From assembly GCF_037976825.1 (NCBI RefSeq), contig NZ_CP150269.1, positions 4,601,501-4,665,500 of the forward strand: a stretch of 64,000 bases of DNA, in the 5' to 3' direction. This document shows positions 61,507 to 64,000 of this stretch, piece after piece (the first letter of the stretch is position 1; each line of letters begins with the position of its first letter). The notes below the pieces were generated by a model. The model ran no database searches and was not told the DNA's origin. It saw only the letters and a list, made by a program, of their open reading frames with translations. Made by a program: the position numbers and the translations under genes. Source of the DNA: Paenibacillus sp. FSL K6-1330. Lineage in GTDB: Bacteria > Bacillota > Bacilli > Paenibacillales > Paenibacillaceae.

Positions 61507-62667
61507 TTACATTTCCGACAGCTGCACCCAGCGGCGCTCTGCAATGGATTTATCCACGGCTTCCAGCACTGCCTGGCATTTCACGCCATCCTCGAAATTG
61601 GGCATAGGCTGCCTTCCCTCGGATATAGCGGTCGACAGCTCCAGAATTTCATGCGTAAAGGTGTGCTCGAAACCAATCGTATGTCCCGGAGGCCACCATG
61701 CTTCCATATAATCGTGAACGGGATCGGTTGCGAGTACGCGGCGGAAGCCCTGAACATCCTCAGCGTCGGATGTAAAGTAAACCTCCAGCTCATTCATCCG
61801 TTCAAAATCGAATTTAACACTGCCCAAGCTGCCGTTGATCTCGAAGGAGTTGGTGCTGCGGTGACCCGCAGCAAAGCGAGTCGCCTCAAAACTGCCCAGC
61901 GCCCCGTTCTCAAAGCGGGTCATGAACAGCGTAGCGTCATCTACCGTCACTTTCCCCATGGGACCGCCTGTGCTTCCTTTTGCGCTTAACCCGGTCATCT
62001 CGCTGGCAATAGGACGCTCCTTGATAAAGGTTTCACTCATTCCAATCACTTCCTGCATATCGCCGACCAGATAATGGGCGAGATCGATCAGGTGAGCACC
62101 AAGATCCCCGTGCGATCCGGATCCAGCCACTTCCTTCTGCAGCCTCCATACCAGCGGAAACTGCGGGTCCATGATCCAATCCTGCAAAAACCAGGCGCGA
62201 AAATGATAGATCTGACCCAATCTTCCACCTTCAATCAGCTTCTTGGCCAGTCTTACGGCTGGTGAAAATCTATAGTTAAATCCGACCATATGGGTGACTC
62301 CCGCTTCTTCCGCTGCCTGCAGCATCTCTCTGGCGTCCGCCAGGGTCAAAGCAAGCGGCTTCTCGCAAAATATATGCTTGCCCGCCTTGGCCGCGGCAAT
62401 GGCAATCTCCTTATGGGCATCGCTTGGAGCATTGATATCGATCAGATCGATATCTTCCCGATGGACAAGCTCCTTCCAATCGGTAACGCTTTCACTCCAG
62501 CCCAGCTGAACCGCCGCTGCTTGAACGGCCGACACATTACGGCCGCAGATTGCTACCATTTCTGGCTTCAGCGCCTCTGGAAAAAACATCGGGAGGCTCC
62601 GGTACGCATTGCTGTGGGCTTTACCCATAAATTTATAACCAATCATGCCGATACGTAATTGTTTCAT
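61507..62667 (-). CDS. Gfo/Idh/MocA-family oxidoreductase
   Basis: Second dehydrogenase of the operon, 386 residues, only distantly like the first. Rossmann start LRIGMIGYKFMGKAHSNAYR, catalytic EKPLALTLADA (near 97-107), then GFNYRFSPAVRLAKKLIEGG and the acid-base region GSGSHGDLGAHLIDLAHYLVG. It has the sequence style of enzymes acting on inositols or 3-keto glycosides. First structural gene after the LacI regulator (about 25 bases apart). AAGGAGG ribosome binding site. Confidence 0.93.
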   Translation of the reverse strand: MKQLRIGMIGYKFMGKAHSNAYRSLPMFFPEALKPEMVAICGRNVSAVQAAAVQLGWSESVTDWKELVHREDIDLIDINAPSDAHKEIAIAAAKAGKHIFCEKPLALTLADAREMLQAAEEAGVTHMVGFNYRFSPAVRLAKKLIEGGRLGQIYHFRAWFLQDWIMDPQFPLVWRLQKEVAGSGSHGDLGAHLIDLAHYLVGDMQEVIGMSETFIKERPIASEMTGLSAKGSTGGPMGKVTVDDATLFMTRFENGALGSFEATRFAAGHRSTNSFEINGSLGSVKFDFERMNELEVYFTSDAEDVQGFRRVLATDPVHDYMEAWWPPGHTIGFEHTFTHEILELSTAISEGRQPMPNFEDGVKCQAVLEAVDKSIAERRWVQLSEM

Positions 62668-62692
62668 CCTTCATTCCTCCTTAAATAAGGGT

Positions 62693-63745
62693 TCATTGAT
62701 TTCGATGAAGCGAAGATGCACGGATTACCAGGCGAGTTGGAAGTTGGCGATGGAGAACTGCGTTCGTTACGTTACCTGCTGGCAAATCGGAGGCTTCCAG
62801 CATCCGAAGCACATGCTCCGCTGCAAGGCATCCCAGCTCATAAAACGGAACTCTCACGCTGGTAAGCGGCGGAGTACACAGCTCGGCGGCATCCGAATCG
62901 TCATACCCGACAAAGGCAGGCATTCGTTCTTCTGAAATGCCTAATGCCCGCAGTCCCTGCTGAAGTCCAATCGCCATGCGGTCATTGGCGGCAAATACGG
63001 CTTCAATCCGGTCCAACTTCCCGGCGATTAACTCGGCTGCGGCATAACCGCTTTTACGGCTGAAGTTGCCTTCGAACAGCAAGGATTCATCCAGCACGAT
63101 TCCCGCTTCATTCAGTGCCCGGGCGTACCCCTTCAACCGGTCGCGACTGTTGGAATACTGAGGCGGCCCATTCAGAAAAGCAATCTTCCGGAATCCCTGC
63201 TGCGTCAAGTGATGAACCGCTTGATAGCTTCCATCCACATGATCGGCATCCATAACGTGAAACGCCTCACCGTCAAAGTATTGATTAATCAGGCAATAGG
63301 GTTGATTCGCTTCACTCAGCTGTTTGATGGCCGCACGTTCGCCTTCATCATCCCGGGCGCCCAGAATAATGCAGGCATCAACTTTCTGGGTTCGGAACAG
63401 GTTCAAGTAGTCCATCGAACCGCCGGGCTCGCGGAACAGCATCAACAGGTCATATTGACTCTCCAACGCCTTACTGCCAATACCGCTCAATATTTCGGAA
63501 AAATAGTAAGCGGAGAATATACGAGCCTTCGGCAGATAGGGCATGACGACGCCCAGGTTACCGCTTCTTCGACGGGCAAAACTTCGGGCAAGCGCACTCG
63601 GGGTATACCCGAGCTGATCCGCCGCTTCCAGCACCCGCTGCTTGGTCTCCTCCTTGATTGGTCCGACCCCGTTCAGTACACGGGATACCGTTGCTTCCGA
63701 AACGCCGGCAAGCTGTGCAACTTCTTTACGACTAGCGATATTCAT
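62693..63745 (-). CDS. LacI-family transcriptional regulator
   Basis: LacI/GalR repressor, 350 residues: N-terminal helix-turn-helix (ASRKEVAQLAGVSEATVSRVLNG), hinge region YTPSALARSFARRRSG and a periplasmic-binding-like effector domain (GVVMPYL to FVGYDDSDAAELCTPPLTSVRVP). ATG 63745 preferred (AGGAGG 5 bases upstream). A perfect 16-bp palindrome lies 18 bases before the start, so it most likely represses its own operon and responds to the sugar degraded by the ThuA/MocA enzymes. Confidence 0.95.
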   Translation of the reverse strand: MNIASRKEVAQLAGVSEATVSRVLNGVGPIKEETKQRVLEAADQLGYTPSALARSFARRRSGNLGVVMPYLPKARIFSAYYFSEILSGIGSKALESQYDLLMLFREPGGSMDYLNLFRTQKVDACIILGARDDEGERAAIKQLSEANQPYCLINQYFDGEAFHVMDADHVDGSYQAVHHLTQQGFRKIAFLNGPPQYSNSRDRLKGYARALNEAGIVLDESLLFEGNFSRKSGYAAAELIAGKLDRIEAVFAANDRMAIGLQQGLRALGISEERMPAFVGYDDSDAAELCTPPLTSVRVPFYELGCLAAEHVLRMLEASDLPAGNVTNAVLHRQLPTRLVIRASSLHRNQ

Positions 63746-63762
63746 CAAGCCTCCTGCAATTT

Positions 63763-63778
63763 ATGTACGCGCGTACAT
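63763..63778. promoter_or_regulatory. LacI-type operator, perfect palindrome
   Basis: ATGTACGCGCGTACAT, a 16-bp perfect palindrome with the central CG typical of LacI-family operators, directly upstream of the lacI-type gene. Confidence 0.8.
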
Positions 63779-64000
63779 TTTCTCATGGAGCCTTTCTGTT
63801 GTCAACCGCCTTGATCTAATTTCATGTATAATAGGGCGCCAAGAAACGCTGCTGCGGTTCTCCATGATCCTGATGCCGATCAATCCTCGGCGGGACCATC
63901 ATGCTTCTGCGATAGTCTCATACTGCTTCTAGTATTAGAGCGTCCGCATCGATTATCCTTGGTTGCGAACGTTCTTTTTCTGTCCTCCTGATATCCTCCG
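63779..64000. other. Upstream region at window end
   Basis: No gene can be called before the window ends. A plus-strand extended -10 (TGTATAAT at 63825-63832) suggests a divergent transcript leaving the window. Confidence 0.35.

Overview
The window looks like a chromosomal segment of a spore-forming Bacillota bacterium, most likely Paenibacillus or a close relative. The basis is a mid-range GC content, very strong AGGAGG-type ribosome binding sites, frequent TTG/GTG starts, a c-di-AMP riboswitch ahead of an NlpC/P60 hydrolase, a copper-amine-oxidase-N domain joined to a GH18 domain, LutABC, and many sugar operons with AraC, LacI, DeoR and ROK regulators. This is a judgement from gene content; no 16S gene is present.

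Layout. 1-6.2 kb: end of a YesN-type response regulator, two NAD(P)H-FMN reductases around a glyoxalase-fusion protein, and a GAF histidine kinase/NarL regulator pair. 6.4-7.0 kb: a leader-peptide/terminator region before a CD3324-type small DNA-binding protein. 7.0-9.7 kb: an AT-rich block with a secreted trypsin-like protease and a lipoprotein. 9.7-12 kb: an amidase operon. 12.0-15.6 kb: an operon with an unannotated 41-residue, six-cysteine peptide, a MauE/DoxX-like membrane protein, a thioredoxin-like protein and an ABC exporter; I read this as a candidate disulfide-rich bacteriocin-like peptide system and consider it the most interesting item here. 16-21.7 kb: L-fucose catabolism (mutarotase, FGGY kinase, aldolase, isomerase, divergent AraC regulator). 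21.8-25.4 kb: ferredoxin, GH18 protein, riboswitch-controlled NlpC/P60 hydrolase, DIP1984-family protein.

25.8-36.9 kb is one long minus-strand operon: ROK regulator, asparaginase, peptide-binding lipoprotein, OppBCDF-type transporter, M17 aminopeptidase, CutC, ROK sugar kinase. It suggests uptake and breakdown of a peptide- or amino-acid-linked sugar. 37-43.6 kb: 4Fe-4S ferredoxin opposite a SufR-like regulator, a PQQ-type sugar dehydrogenase lipoprotein, a frame-disrupted MurE paralogue, a stretch of very small genes, and a dienoyl-CoA-reductase-like SDR. 43.7-52.6 kb: rhamnose genes (fused aldolase/dehydrogenase, isomerase, kinase, DeoR regulator) followed by lutABC, which together would take L-rhamnose through lactaldehyde and L-lactate to pyruvate.

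53-59.5 kb: membrane and envelope-type proteins of mostly unknown role, including a membrane-anchored TlpA-type thioredoxin with a CsoR-like operator, a DUF2334/FG-GAP fusion and a pentapeptide-repeat protein. 59.6-63.8 kb: a LacI-controlled operon with two Gfo/Idh/MocA oxidoreductases around a ThuA-like protein, behind a perfect 16-bp palindrome. Two families of dispersed intergenic repeats run through the window; one is present as a three-unit tandem array near 54.2 kb. No tRNA, rRNA, CRISPR array or intact insertion sequence was seen.
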